Of a stretch of DNA of 43,862 nt, positions 24,782 to 33,889 are shown in pieces. The stretch is from a virus. Where the stretch lies: the IMG/VR virus record IMGVR_UViG_3300038416_000197, positions 1 to 43,862 of that record. The stretch is one strand, 5' to 3'. Both the position numbers and the translations under genes were made by a program. Numbering within the stretch: the stretch's first letter is position 1; every line of letters begins with the position of its first letter. The notes under the pieces were generated by a model, which was not told the origin of the DNA, searched no databases, and saw only the letters and a program-made list of their open reading frames with translations.

Positions 24782-26032
24782 TTACTTCACTGTCAGCGCT
24801 ACGATTGGGTGAGTACCGGCGTCCATAATGACCCCACCCGCACGGGCGTAGCCGATAAAGCCGACCATGCCAGATGCCATGTAGAGTTCGTTCAGACGGA
24901 AGATAGCCAGACCCGGCTTTACTGGGCGATACATATAGCCAGCCTTGAAGTCGCCATACTGAACAGCGACATTGCCGGAACCCACATTAGGCATAGCCTG
25001 ATTGAGTACGACTTTCTTGCCGAGCAGCATGTCAAACGCACCAGCATTAGGAGCCGGAATGAACAGCGGACGACCGAGACTATCTGTGATCTTCAAAAGA
25101 TAACCACGGGTATTGCTGTTGAAAACAAACGAAGCATTGTCTTCGTACGCAGGGTCAAGCGCAGCGTATAGACCGGCGATGTCACCATAGGCGACCGTAG
25201 CTGTCGTGGCGGACTGTACGCCAGCGGACGAGTACGGAGAGGCTACGATGCCAGCACCGAGGATGGACTGAACGTTGCCAGAGCTGGAGCCATTGGTTAC
25301 GAGGTAGTTGACGCCACGGAACCAGCGCTTGCCGAAACTGTCACGGATGAACGCATCGATGTCGAAAGCCGAGTCCTGCAATTCAGCAAGCGAAACCTTT
25401 ACAGCGCCCGTGGTCAGGAAATCCGTGCTAGACAGCACGCCACTGATTGATGGGTCAGACTCACTAACGCCAGTGTCTTCGCCAATGACCGTCACCATGT
25501 TTGCGGTGTCGTTCGTGAAAGCGATCTTCATTGGTGCGCCGTTGTCTGTCTCACGGGTATTGACGATGTTGAGCAGTCCGCCCCATGCTTTCTGGGCGTC
25601 TTCCAATACCGGGTAGAATGCCTGCGGCACGAGCTGATAACCACCAGTGATGGAGCCAGCTACAGAGCCGACGCCGAGGTCACGGAGTTCCGTGCCCGAT
25701 AGGGGAGCGGCACTGCGCATAACAGTGGAGTCAACAACGCCGTATTTGACATAATTGGAGAACGCACGCTTTTCAGCGGCGGTACGCTTTTCCGGAGTGT
25801 CTGTAACTTCAGAACCGGGGATAGGACGAGGCGGGGTAACTGAGCTATTCTGCTCGGCTTCAAACTTGGTGAAACGCTCTTCACGAGCGATATCGGCTTC
25901 GATGGTATCGACTTCAACCAACATACGGTCGGCGGACTGACGATCTTCTGCGGTTACTTCTGCTTTGCGGACTAGAGCCTGAGCCTGCGTGAGCAGTTGG
26001 TTTCTCTTGTCCTTCATTTCTTTGATGGTCAT
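24782..26032 (-). CDS. Major capsid protein, HK97 fold
   Basis: 416 aa. The start at 26032 (MTIKEMKDKRNQLL) has AGGGA upstream. The first 100 residues are the charged coiled-coil delta domain that the prohead protease would remove. The mature shell domain begins near the SNYVKYG segment; GGYQLVPQAFYPVLEDAQK and the late GDFKAGYMYRPVKPG strand are typical HK97 capsid features. It forms the T-number shell with 24723-24777 hairpins marking its 3' end. Confidence 0.88.
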   Translation of the reverse strand: MTIKEMKDKRNQLLTQAQALVRKAEVTAEDRQSADRMLVEVDTIEADIAREERFTKFEAEQNSSVTPPRPIPGSEVTDTPEKRTAAEKRAFSNYVKYGVVDSTVMRSAAPLSGTELRDLGVGSVAGSITGGYQLVPQAFYPVLEDAQKAWGGLLNIVNTRETDNGAPMKIAFTNDTANMVTVIGEDTGVSESDPSISGVLSSTDFLTTGAVKVSLAELQDSAFDIDAFIRDSFGKRWFRGVNYLVTNGSSSGNVQSILGAGIVASPYSSAGVQSATTATVAYGDIAGLYAALDPAYEDNASFVFNSNTRGYLLKITDSLGRPLFIPAPNAGAFDMLLGKKVVLNQAMPNVGSGNVAVQYGDFKAGYMYRPVKPGLAIFRLNELYMASGMVGFIGYARAGGVIMDAGTHPIVALTVK

Positions 26033-26204
26033 ATTGCATCCCTGTAGGATTGATTTGAGCGGGACAGTCACACTGCTACGTGCAGAGACTTCTCAGCAGC
26101 AAGGTGGGCTTACCATCGAAGGTATTTCACGGGGAAAGGCTCAGGCTCTTGCGTACGGCTTCTTACGGTCTATAGAACACATGACAAGGGAAATTTGCGC
26201 AGGT

Positions 26205-26828
26205 CTATTTAGGCAGGTTGTGGCAGGCTCGGATGTCTTCTGGGGTTGGAATCTGAGTTAGGACCGTCCAACCTTGCTTGAGATAGTAGGACAACGGGTG
26301 CGGGTAAACATAAATATATTGCGGTATTACTGTTAATTTGATACCACGTCTCGCCAGAGTATCGCCAACGAATCTGTCTTCCGCCCAATCCCCGTTGTGC
26401 GGAGTCTCGGCTATGATGGTTGCCGCTTTACGGGATAACCAGTAGATGCCGCCGCTGGCGTAGTCGTGGGGATACTTCCCATGCTGGCAAGGCGGAATTT
26501 TCAAAATATTAGACCCACCGTTATTGGCGGGAATCAGAATTCCAGCATAGTCAAATGGTATAAGCTGGAAAAACGGAACACGGATATAAGTGTCGTCATC
26601 TATCTTGACCAGACGGTCGTAACCGTTATCAACCGCATACTGGCAAAGAGCCTTGGTTTTTAGCGGTAATGATGCATAATCGTCGGGTACGTTGAGTCGT
26701 TCCCCATCAAATATCTGCACGTCCCAACCAGCAGCAAGAGCCTCAGGCAGCCATGTATCTTGGATTGCCTTTACACGGTCGGTATTTTTCTTGCAGGAGA
26801 TTACGGCTAGAAGTGTTATAGGCTCCAT
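26205..26828 (-). CDS. GT31-like glycosyltransferase inserted in the head operon
   Basis: 207 aa. The N-terminus LLAVISCKKNTDRVKAIQDTW is typical of the beta-galactosyltransferase (GT31-like) fold. KIDDDTYIR at about 75-83 supplies the metal-binding DxD, and ASGGIYWLSRKAA with EDRFVG follow. It is a soluble GT-A enzyme without a membrane anchor. The setting between protease and capsid genes is unusual; it could decorate capsid or fibre protein, or act on modified DNA bases together with the TAGT protein at 31470. Acceptor unknown. Confidence 0.7.
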   Translation of the reverse strand: MEPITLLAVISCKKNTDRVKAIQDTWLPEALAAGWDVQIFDGERLNVPDDYASLPLKTKALCQYAVDNGYDRLVKIDDDTYIRVPFFQLIPFDYAGILIPANNGGSNILKIPPCQHGKYPHDYASGGIYWLSRKAATIIAETPHNGDWAEDRFVGDTLARRGIKLTVIPQYIYVYPHPLSYYLKQGWTVLTQIPTPEDIRACHNLPK

Positions 26829-26898
26829 AACGCTGCCTCAATCGACCGTAGAGCCCCTGATACAGTGCTGCCGATCTGGTGGACAATCCGCACACGGC

Positions 26899-27618
26899 CT
26901 ACTTATGAACCCCGTGCGCCCTTAATTCAATCTGAATGGCTAACCTGTTACGGTCAGAGTCCGATAACACACGGCTTCGCTCGTGGCAGCGGCAATTCTC
27001 GTCCGTGCAGTTATCAGGGTCGCAGTCTTCGCAATCGCTGGTTAGGCAGGATGCACACTCGCAGCGGCAATCCTTGTCCGCTCGTGTGTCTGGCTTTGGA
27101 ACTTCTGGAACGCCGTCTGGGAACATCGACCGAACAGCCGAACTGGCGTCGGGGTAGGCAGGATATACCACGGGCGAACAGTCGAATAAATCAGCCTTCA
27201 AGATTGTGCGAAGCATTTCCCCGCTAGCGTCGTCATTCTCCCAAGCGTCTTTCTTGCAGGCAAAAGCAAACGAGCTTCCGTCTATATCTCCCCGCTTCAT
27301 ACTGGTGACAAGATCACGACCGACTTGGGTATCTGGGACATCGATTTCATACCGAAGCCCATGAGCATCTAGGTTAAGACGCATGGTGCCTGACTTGGTA
27401 CGACCAAGAATCATATTGGCGTCATGGTTATACAAACCCCGAACATCACCAGAAACGGCTTCGTCAAAAGCGTGAGGGTCGATCTGCTCTACCCACCCGC
27501 CCATGTCTTCCGACCGTGCTGGAGCGAATACCGCAGCGTAACCAGAAATTACAGGAGCCTTGCCTGTGTCTTCCCGAAGTTCTATTGTCGATTTACTAAA
27601 GCGTATTTCTCTTTTCAT
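26899..27618 (-). CDS. Prohead maturation protease with Cys-rich tail
   Basis: 239 aa. Catalytic features of the HK97 protease family are visible: GYAAVF near residue 26, LYNHD (His near 64), and DGSSFAF (Ser near 115). The core ends near residue 160. A C-terminal extension (about 180-215) has about 10 Cys in CxC/CxxC spacing and may bind zinc; this is not part of the usual family. It overlaps the portal gene stop by one base. It cleaves the capsid delta domain during head maturation. Confidence 0.82.
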   Translation of the reverse strand: MKREIRFSKSTIELREDTGKAPVISGYAAVFAPARSEDMGGWVEQIDPHAFDEAVSGDVRGLYNHDANMILGRTKSGTMRLNLDAHGLRYEIDVPDTQVGRDLVTSMKRGDIDGSSFAFACKKDAWENDDASGEMLRTILKADLFDCSPVVYPAYPDASSAVRSMFPDGVPEVPKPDTRADKDCRCECASCLTSDCEDCDPDNCTDENCRCHERSRVLSDSDRNRLAIQIELRAHGVHK

Positions 27619-29318
27619 TACTGTGTTACCTCTGTTCCTAGATTGGTGATTGCTACGGCTGCCCCTGCGTCTCGAAAAATCCCGATGTGCAAGGCTCTAA
27701 CCGCCTTATTAAGTTCAATGCCCGTGTTTTGTTCCGACTGTTCGGGTGTCCAATCGGCTGCCCGCTTCTCAATCCCCCGCAGATGTTCCCGCACGAGCTT
27801 GTCCGTGTCCGGCTTCCATGCGTCGGTTAGCTTGAATTGGGTTCTCGCTGCGTCGGTAAATAGACCAGAAAGACTATCTAAAAGGCTGCTAAAGACGGTC
27901 GTAATCCCGTCTAAATCCCTTTTGGTTCGGGCTGTGGTGCGTCCTACAGCGTCCCTGAACAGCGGAAGATAGGCAGGCATATATCGGGACAGCAACGACC
28001 GCTCGGCGTCGGTGGGTGCATCTGAGGAGGGTTCCTGTTCCTGTTGCGGCTTTTCTGCTGGCACTACGACTGGCGGGGGTGGTGGGTTCAACAGGTTTTG
28101 GGCGTTACCCATATTGACGGGGAACATATAAATATCGCCGATTTCGCCAATTGGGTTTTCTCCCAAGTCTGTCAGAACATCATTAGCCGAAAACCAGCCC
28201 CATTGACGCCCAGCAGCATAACCCTCCATGCTCGTCTTAAAGTCACCTCGGAGCCGTTCCGATACGTCAAACTGAACGAAATACTTCCCAGAGTTACGCC
28301 CGGTATCGGGCATCAACTTGCGAACGATCTCTTGCTCGAATCTGCAAAGATAAGGGCGCAGAGTGTCTGTAACGAAACTTAGGCTTTGCTGTTCATGATT
28401 GTTATTTGATAGCTTGGTGACATCCCCAACCATTGAAGGCGGTACACGGAACATGCCGCAAATATCTTCCCGTTGAAATTTACGGGTTGCTAAGAACTGG
28501 CTATCTTCTGGGCTGATACCAACCTGCTGGTAATGCCATTTGCCCGGAATCACTGCGATGTTGTTTTGGTTGACCCCGCCGTTGCTTGCTTGCCAAGACT
28601 CTTTAACACCTTGTGCCTGTTGCTCGTCCACTTCCCCGTCTGGCCAGAGCAAGCCACTAGGCTTCGCTCCGTTGCCGAAGAAACGTGCTCCAAACTTCTC
28701 GGCGGCTCTTGCCAGTCCGAGACCCTCACGGGCTTGGTGTATCGGGGATAATCCCTTTAGACCATCCCACCCAAACAGTGGTATATGCAGCACGGCATCG
28801 GAACCAAGTATCCGCTGATTGCCCGGTTGTTCCCCGTCGCTCGTTCTATACGCTAACTTACCGTCAGGAAGACGAACAGGAGTAGTCTGTAACGGGTGCA
28901 GCGGATATAAGGCGGTAATTTGCTTAGCGCCATTGCGTACGATCTGGGCATAGCAGTTACCAGTAAGAGCGAGACAGCCCGTCAACGTCTCAAAGAAAGT
29001 AAATGCCGTCATCTCCGGGTTGGGTTCAAACGCCAACAGGTTGTACAGGCTCTGGCCGGCTGCCTCTTGTCGTCCCTTGGGTAACTTCTCATACAGCTTG
29101 AGCGGAAGGCTGGCTATCGACTCACTGATAACACGGACGCAGGCATATACGGTCGTAATCTGTAACGCCGATACTTCGTTGATTAGCTCGCCGGAGGCGG
29201 ACGGGTTGCCCTGATTGATCCATTGCCAAATGGCGGGGGATGCCAGAGAGATAGCGGGATTATCAAGAATAGAGCGGCTTTCGGTGTTGCGGAACTTAAA
29301 GAATGAACGAAGACCCAT
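27618..29318 (-). CDS. Portal protein (HK97 family)
   Basis: 566 aa. The segment SALQITTVYACVRVISESIASLPLKLY, at about residues 50-76, is the HK97 portal signature; MTAFTFFETL, NGNAY-like LTGNCYAQIV and the FATRKFQREDICGMFRVPP stretch follow. A Pro-rich hinge near residue 415 leads to a C-terminal helical extension of about 130 residues, longer than usual. It forms the dodecameric DNA channel. Confidence 0.9.
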   Translation of the reverse strand: MGLRSFFKFRNTESRSILDNPAISLASPAIWQWINQGNPSASGELINEVSALQITTVYACVRVISESIASLPLKLYEKLPKGRQEAAGQSLYNLLAFEPNPEMTAFTFFETLTGCLALTGNCYAQIVRNGAKQITALYPLHPLQTTPVRLPDGKLAYRTSDGEQPGNQRILGSDAVLHIPLFGWDGLKGLSPIHQAREGLGLARAAEKFGARFFGNGAKPSGLLWPDGEVDEQQAQGVKESWQASNGGVNQNNIAVIPGKWHYQQVGISPEDSQFLATRKFQREDICGMFRVPPSMVGDVTKLSNNNHEQQSLSFVTDTLRPYLCRFEQEIVRKLMPDTGRNSGKYFVQFDVSERLRGDFKTSMEGYAAGRQWGWFSANDVLTDLGENPIGEIGDIYMFPVNMGNAQNLLNPPPPPVVVPAEKPQQEQEPSSDAPTDAERSLLSRYMPAYLPLFRDAVGRTTARTKRDLDGITTVFSSLLDSLSGLFTDAARTQFKLTDAWKPDTDKLVREHLRGIEKRAADWTPEQSEQNTGIELNKAVRALHIGIFRDAGAAVAITNLGTEVTQ

Positions 29319-29333
29319 ATTACCTACTTTTAG

Positions 29334-31001
29334 TTACAGTTGAAACGGCTTGAACCATTTGGCTTTCAGCGGGGCAGCAAGAGCACGAGCGAGGGCGTTA
29401 AGCGTAGCGTCTACACCATCAATCTTGTTTTCCGGCTTATCTTTATCGAGTACGAGGTTGTCATGTTTGTCGTACTTTGCGACTACATTACTTACGCACC
29501 ACGTCATCACGGGATTAGCATCGTGATGCAATCGACCTGACATCACCAACGCCTCGAACTCCTTGGCTGGGTCGGATAGATGCTTCACTGCTTGCGGCAC
29601 TTGAACGGTTGCTATCTTCGTCTCGGCATGAAACTGTTGGCGAAGATACTCGGCTCCCCACTCGTCAAAGTCCAATTCCAGTACCTTGTATTTTTTGGCG
29701 TCATCTTTCAAATCGTCTTGAATCGTCGCATAGTCAATTACGTTTCCGGGGGTGGCTATCAGGTGCCCATCATGCACCCACTTTTGGTAATGCTGGCAGC
29801 TCGGGTCATTGGTGCGGTCGCTCGGCAGATAGAATCGAGGAAAAATATAGTAGTGAGCCTGCCCGTCTATTTCCTTCCGAAAGAGTTTCACAGCAGCCGC
29901 CATGTCGATCTTGGCTGCCAAATCCAGACCTATCCAGCAAACACAATCTTTGAAAGCGTCGGGAATAAGGGCAGCATCACCACAGGCGCTCCACTTGGGA
30001 AGCGACATCCAGCTAGATGACGCATTGCACCAAACGTTAAAGTGTCGGGTCAGGATGCGGTTACGCTTGCCTGAACTCTGCAAGGCAATCTGTTGCTGCG
30101 ACTTCAGGTAATCGAGGTCTACGGACACGCCCACATTGGGGTTGGCTTTGTAGATGGCTTTCTCGGTCGTCCAATCGTCGTCGTCGTCAAGCCCATATAT
30201 CAGCCCGAACAAGTTGTCCCGCTCAAATACCCCAGCGAGCATCTTGTCAACGTCATCGTGCATCATCTTGCATGGGCTGGCTATGTTGTCACCGGCAGTG
30301 GTAATCACTAATGCGAGCGGCTGCTGACGGGAACCCATGCCGGTTTGCTGCGCATCGTATAACTCATCGCTCGTCCATTGGTGCATTTCGTCCGCCACAA
30401 ATAGCGACGGGGCGCTACCCTCTTTGCCAACGCTGATAATGGGCAGCATACGGGAACCCGTTGATGGCACGATAAGGGATTGGGTCATTACTTCTATTCC
30501 GAATCTCCGCTGCAATGCCGTGAACTTTTCAACCATCTGCTTGGCTGGTCTGAAGACTTCGAACGACTGCTGTAGGTTGGTTGACCCGATGTAGACTTCC
30601 GCCCCGACTTCCCCGTCCGCTAACAAGAAATAAAGGCTGACACCGGCAGCCCAAAGGCTCTTACCGTCCTTGCGGGGTAGTTCAATGTAGGCGAATCGGA
30701 AACGACGGAAGCCAGTATCCCTATGCACCCACCCGAACAGAACCATGGTGTAGGCAGCCTGCCAAGGCTCCAATATGAACTTCTTACCGGCCCACTTACC
30801 TTTAACGTGGGGCAACAGTTCAAGAAACTGACAGACTCGCTCAGCCTTTACGGAGTCAAACTGGTAAAGGTAATTGGGGTCTTTGGATTTCTCCAAATCG
30901 TTTCTGTGGCGCTGGTAACACTGCTTGACATACTTACACGCCAATATAGAACCAGATAACACTTTGTCAATGTATTGATTTGCTGTATCTAAATAACCCA
31001 T
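29334..31001 (-). CDS. Terminase large subunit
   Basis: 555 aa. ATPase features: the FILEPWQ Q-motif near residue 78, the Walker A-like ELPRKDGKS near 110-118, and Walker B SLFVADEMH near 200. The nuclease half has CWIGLDLAAKIDMAA with the first acidic residue and LDFDEWGAEYLRQQ later. It packages DNA into proheads together with the P27-type small subunit; start and stop overlap its neighbours' signals (ATG at 31001 shares a base with the upstream stop). Confidence 0.92.
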   Translation of the reverse strand: MGYLDTANQYIDKVLSGSILACKYVKQCYQRHRNDLEKSKDPNYLYQFDSVKAERVCQFLELLPHVKGKWAGKKFILEPWQAAYTMVLFGWVHRDTGFRRFRFAYIELPRKDGKSLWAAGVSLYFLLADGEVGAEVYIGSTNLQQSFEVFRPAKQMVEKFTALQRRFGIEVMTQSLIVPSTGSRMLPIISVGKEGSAPSLFVADEMHQWTSDELYDAQQTGMGSRQQPLALVITTAGDNIASPCKMMHDDVDKMLAGVFERDNLFGLIYGLDDDDDWTTEKAIYKANPNVGVSVDLDYLKSQQQIALQSSGKRNRILTRHFNVWCNASSSWMSLPKWSACGDAALIPDAFKDCVCWIGLDLAAKIDMAAAVKLFRKEIDGQAHYYIFPRFYLPSDRTNDPSCQHYQKWVHDGHLIATPGNVIDYATIQDDLKDDAKKYKVLELDFDEWGAEYLRQQFHAETKIATVQVPQAVKHLSDPAKEFEALVMSGRLHHDANPVMTWCVSNVVAKYDKHDNLVLDKDKPENKIDGVDATLNALARALAAPLKAKWFKPFQL

Positions 31002-31480
31002 TACTGTGTTCTATGGCTCTCGGTCGGGATGGTATCCAGAAAAGCGAACTCGTCCTCTTCCTTGGGTTGGTGCGGCGCATTGACTTTGCTGCGGGCGGCA
31101 GGCGTCATGCCGAACTCAATTAAATACTTGCGTAGCTGGTCTAATGCAGTATTAGCAATCCCGACATAGGGATTCTGTACTGGATACCCTGACGGGGCCT
31201 TGACAACCATGCCATGCTTGGCAATACCTTGCTCTGCCGTAACCCAACGAGACCAGCATTGGCAATAGGCAGCGAATGCGGCACGATCTACCAACGTAAG
31301 CAGCCCACATGCCCGCAATTCGGCGGACATGCGTTTCCATTCGGCTCTGGCTTGTGCATCCAGATGGCGGGGACAAGTCGGCACCCCTGTCGGCTTCGGC
31401 TCGTTCAGGTTTAGCGGTCTATGTCCGGGGTTGCCAGCGAGCAGCTTTGCTGCGGTCGGCTTTGGGCGTCTACCTGCCAT
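31001..31480 (-). CDS. Terminase small subunit, P27 family
   Basis: 159 aa. MAGRRPKPTAAKLLAGNPGHRPLN is quoted only in part here: the RPKPTxxKxLxGNPG opening is diagnostic of P27. FAAYCQCWSRWVTAEQGI and NPYVGIANTALDQLRKYLIEFGMTPAARSK are the typical middle and end. It binds the packaging site. It overlaps the TAGT gene by 11 bases, so the glycosyltransferase and packaging genes share one transcript. Confidence 0.9.
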   Translation of the reverse strand: MAGRRPKPTAAKLLAGNPGHRPLNLNEPKPTGVPTCPRHLDAQARAEWKRMSAELRACGLLTLVDRAAFAAYCQCWSRWVTAEQGIAKHGMVVKAPSGYPVQNPYVGIANTALDQLRKYLIEFGMTPAARSKVNAPHQPKEEDEFAFLDTIPTESHRTQ

Positions 31481-32357
31481 TCTTTACCCTCTGAAGCTCC
31501 ATGCCACACTCGTTATCGCCGTCTGAGATGACGACATCGGGCTTGCGGATCAGCTTGTTCTTGCGGAATGATCGGTAATCAACGTAGTGATGGATGCGGT
31601 TAAACTTATGTACCATGGTTGTGTATTCTGGGTAGACATCCACCAACATTTGACTCTTTGGGCGAGTACCCTCGATGCTGTAAAAAACTTTGTTATTGCC
31701 ACCCTTAACTCTTTGCGTTCCGATTTTTTTCTGTAGGAATGCGTTAAACTCAACCGTGCACCAACCAGCCGTCAGCATATCTAACGAAAGGATGGTGTCT
31801 TCGTTGTACCTGCCACGCCAACGAAACGGCACGTCATTGCGGATGAGATTACAAGAGTAAATACGGGTATTGAAAATCAGCGGCAAAGTCTTGTACTTGC
31901 GGGGCACGAACATGTCATAATTCGGGCCTGCCATCGCCACATTCTCATAACGCAGGCAGAACTGTTCCATCGCTCTAAAGAAAGCACCAGACAGCACATC
32001 GTGTCGTAAGTTTCCATTTGCTCGGTAAAATGTATAGATGTTATCGTCCATCACCCAATGCCACGGATAGCCCATCTCGATTGACTTATCCCAAATGAAG
32101 TTACGAGCCGCACCCGGACCTACACTCTTGGTTAGCCCGAGGTCGTCTAGCGTCTCATAGCGATCTTTGTAGGACATATCAATGACGAGGATGTGTTTCT
32201 TAGGAACTACCGCTGCATACTGGTCATACTCCTGCGGCTCTACAACGGCATACCATCGCTCGATGCTCATGCGCTGCAATGCTTTGATCGTCATGCGGGA
32301 ATCGTAACGGCTAAGTGTCGGGATAAAGATCGGAAACTGCGGCTGCACGTTAGACAT
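31470..32357 (-). CDS. TET-associated-type glycosyltransferase (TAGT)
   Basis: 295 aa; the start at 32357 overlaps the ParB-like gene by 8 bases. FPIFIPTLSRYDSRMTIKAL at residues 8-27, HWVMDDNIYTF near 100-110 and RGRYNEDTILSLDML near 190 match the TAGT family. The MDDN supplies the metal-binding acid pair of a GT-A fold. TAGT enzymes are known or proposed to glycosylate 5-hydroxymethylpyrimidines in phage DNA after TET/JBP oxidation. No TET/JBP gene is seen in this prophage, so the substrate must come from elsewhere or differ. Confidence 0.78.
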   Translation of the reverse strand: MSNVQPQFPIFIPTLSRYDSRMTIKALQRMSIERWYAVVEPQEYDQYAAVVPKKHILVIDMSYKDRYETLDDLGLTKSVGPGAARNFIWDKSIEMGYPWHWVMDDNIYTFYRANGNLRHDVLSGAFFRAMEQFCLRYENVAMAGPNYDMFVPRKYKTLPLIFNTRIYSCNLIRNDVPFRWRGRYNEDTILSLDMLTAGWCTVEFNAFLQKKIGTQRVKGGNNKVFYSIEGTRPKSQMLVDVYPEYTTMVHKFNRIHHYVDYRSFRKNKLIRKPDVVISDGDNECGMELQRVKNGR

Positions 32358-32973
32358 ATTTCTTTGACGCCATGTCGGCATTTGGTACTCTTGGGTACCA
32401 GATAGACGGAGCCTTCGGCGGTATCTTCTGACCAATGGCTTTAGAAAACTGCTCCAAGTCTTCAAGCGTCTTGAAGTGAACGATCAATTTGCGAACACCC
32501 ATCTGGTCTTCGCTGCTATACTCCGGCATACCCTCGTATTCGGCATTCGGGTCATTCGCCGGGTCGTTGTCAGTTCCGATAGTGTCGTTCAGTTCTGCAT
32601 CAGTAAAAAATGGCTTCAGGTCAAGGTCGGCGGATAACTCGGCTAGCGTTGGACCATCCCATTCAAGCGATAGCTCACCAGTGCGGTTGTCTGCTATGGC
32701 TAGTTCTCGGGCTTTTGGGTCTGATAGGTCAAGGTCGGTTCTCTGCACGGCGACCAACTTGCTACCATCGGTCGGAACCACGATCACATCTTCCACGCCC
32801 GCCGCTTGGGCGTTCTCAACCGTCTTATTACCGGCGATGATAGTTCCGTTGCGGTCAAGCAGGATGCTCCGCCCCGCTCCGTACTTTTCGAGGCTGGTAC
32901 GGATAGCTTTATTGCCCCTTGTGTTACCTTTGTTAGCGTTTTTCGGGTCTGTTTGCAAATCAGTTATCTTCAT
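32350..32973 (-). CDS. ParB/Srx-like nuclease-fold protein coupled to TAGT
   Basis: 207 aa. ParB-like core signatures: RGNKAIRTSLEKYGAGRSI then DRNGTIIAGNKTVENA (residues about 18-57) and LAIADNRTGE near 90. The C-terminal part with LIVHFKTLEDLEQFSKAIGQ and SIWYP resembles the extension found in phage ParB proteins next to base-modification genes. Proteins of this kind are proposed to act as DNA-binding ATPase or nuclease partners for modification. The ATG follows the upstream stop directly. Confidence 0.75.
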   Translation of the reverse strand: MKITDLQTDPKNANKGNTRGNKAIRTSLEKYGAGRSILLDRNGTIIAGNKTVENAQAAGVEDVIVVPTDGSKLVAVQRTDLDLSDPKARELAIADNRTGELSLEWDGPTLAELSADLDLKPFFTDAELNDTIGTDNDPANDPNAEYEGMPEYSSEDQMGVRKLIVHFKTLEDLEQFSKAIGQKIPPKAPSIWYPRVPNADMASKKYV

Positions 32974-33150
32974 TTACCCCCTAACTCCATTCTGCGTACG
33001 TGTGAAACGACTCGTGGGGTCACAAAGGGCCTTAGTTATGTACTTATTTGACCCCCTATCCCCTTTGTTATCATCACATCTCTTTTTACGCTGCTGATAC
33101 TGGTTGTCTTCATCGTCTTCGTCGTCTTCGTGATCGAATAACCACCACAT
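32974..33150 (-). CDS. Small acidic/basic protein upstream of the ParB-like gene
   Basis: 58 aa starting MWWLFDHEDDEDDED, then a Lys/Arg-rich part. The stop is directly adjacent to the ParB-like ATG, which suggests translational coupling and hence a real gene, but the composition is of low complexity and no ribosome site is clear. An ATG three codons upstream (33159) is also possible. Confidence 0.35.
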   Translation of the reverse strand: MWWLFDHEDDEDDEDNQYQQRKKRCDDNKGDRGSNKYITKALCDPTSRFTRTQNGVRG

Positions 33151-33298
33151 GTAAACCACTCACTTACTTTGTTTACTATCTGATAACACTAACAACAACC
33201 GGCTTATTGCCTCAGCGCATACCATGCAAAGTAGACGGTTAGGTGAGTCGGGCTCACGCTTGCGATAACATAAGTCACATCGTCGGGTCACTGGCTCA

Positions 33299-33556
33299 CT
33301 ACTGCTCGTCTTTCTTCTTACCGCCCAAAGCCGCTACAGCGTCAGCGATCTTAGTGGATATCTTGTTTACTCCGTACGGGGCTGCTATAAGCGTGGTGAT
33401 GTCACTCAGTGGCGGGACAGCATGATTAACGTGTACGAGGTGGGTAATCCAGTAGACAGCGGAAAGTGCGAATAAGGCGCTTAGGATACGAGCGGTGGAA
33501 CCCGTTCCATCGGCTTCGCTGAATATGCTCTTAACGAACTTCAAAAATTCGCTCAT
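33299..33556 (-). CDS. Holin-like membrane protein
   Basis: 85 aa. Two hydrophobic segments at about residues 23-43 and 51-63 flank a short polar loop, with a Lys-rich C-terminal end (GGKKKDEQ). Size, topology and the APYGVNKISTKI phrase resemble small phage holins. It overlaps the HNH gene by 4 bases. If a holin, lysis genes are split between here and the far end of the late operon. Confidence 0.55.
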   Translation of the reverse strand: MSEFLKFVKSIFSEADGTGSTARILSALFALSAVYWITHLVHVNHAVPPLSDITTLIAAPYGVNKISTKIADAVAALGGKKKDEQ

Positions 33557-33882
33557 TGATTGCTATTTTCCTTGCGGGTCTTTTCCTTGTGGCACGCCTC
33601 GCAAATCGATTGAAGGTTGGTCTCATCGTCAGTCCCGCCGTTCGCCTTCGGCTTGATATGATCGACATCCATCGCCGGGGTCGGTCGTCCATCCTTCAGG
33701 CATGGTTGACACAGGTATTTATCCCGCCGCAATACCCGCCTTCGAACCTTGATCCATGACCACCCGTAACCCCGAGCTGTCGTGTTCCGGCTATGCTGCT
33801 TTACATGGGCATCGCAGTAATCGGCGTCGGTTAAGACGAGGCACCCCGGATGATTGCAAGGCTTCTGGGCAGCTACGGGCAT
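33553..33882 (-). CDS. HNH endonuclease
   Basis: 109 aa. VDHIKPKANGGTDDETNLQSICEACHKEKT holds the HNH core (positions about 72-101): His-Asn-His with the two CxxC zinc clusters, CQPC at about 58 and CEAC near 94. An extra N-terminal zinc-like set (CNHPGC...CDAH) is present. HNH proteins near terminase genes assist packaging of HK97-type phages. A 77-nt structured element lies just upstream of the start. Confidence 0.85.
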   Translation of the reverse strand: MPVAAQKPCNHPGCLVLTDADYCDAHVKQHSRNTTARGYGWSWIKVRRRVLRRDKYLCQPCLKDGRPTPAMDVDHIKPKANGGTDDETNLQSICEACHKEKTRKENSNQ

Positions 33883-33889
33883 AGAAATC

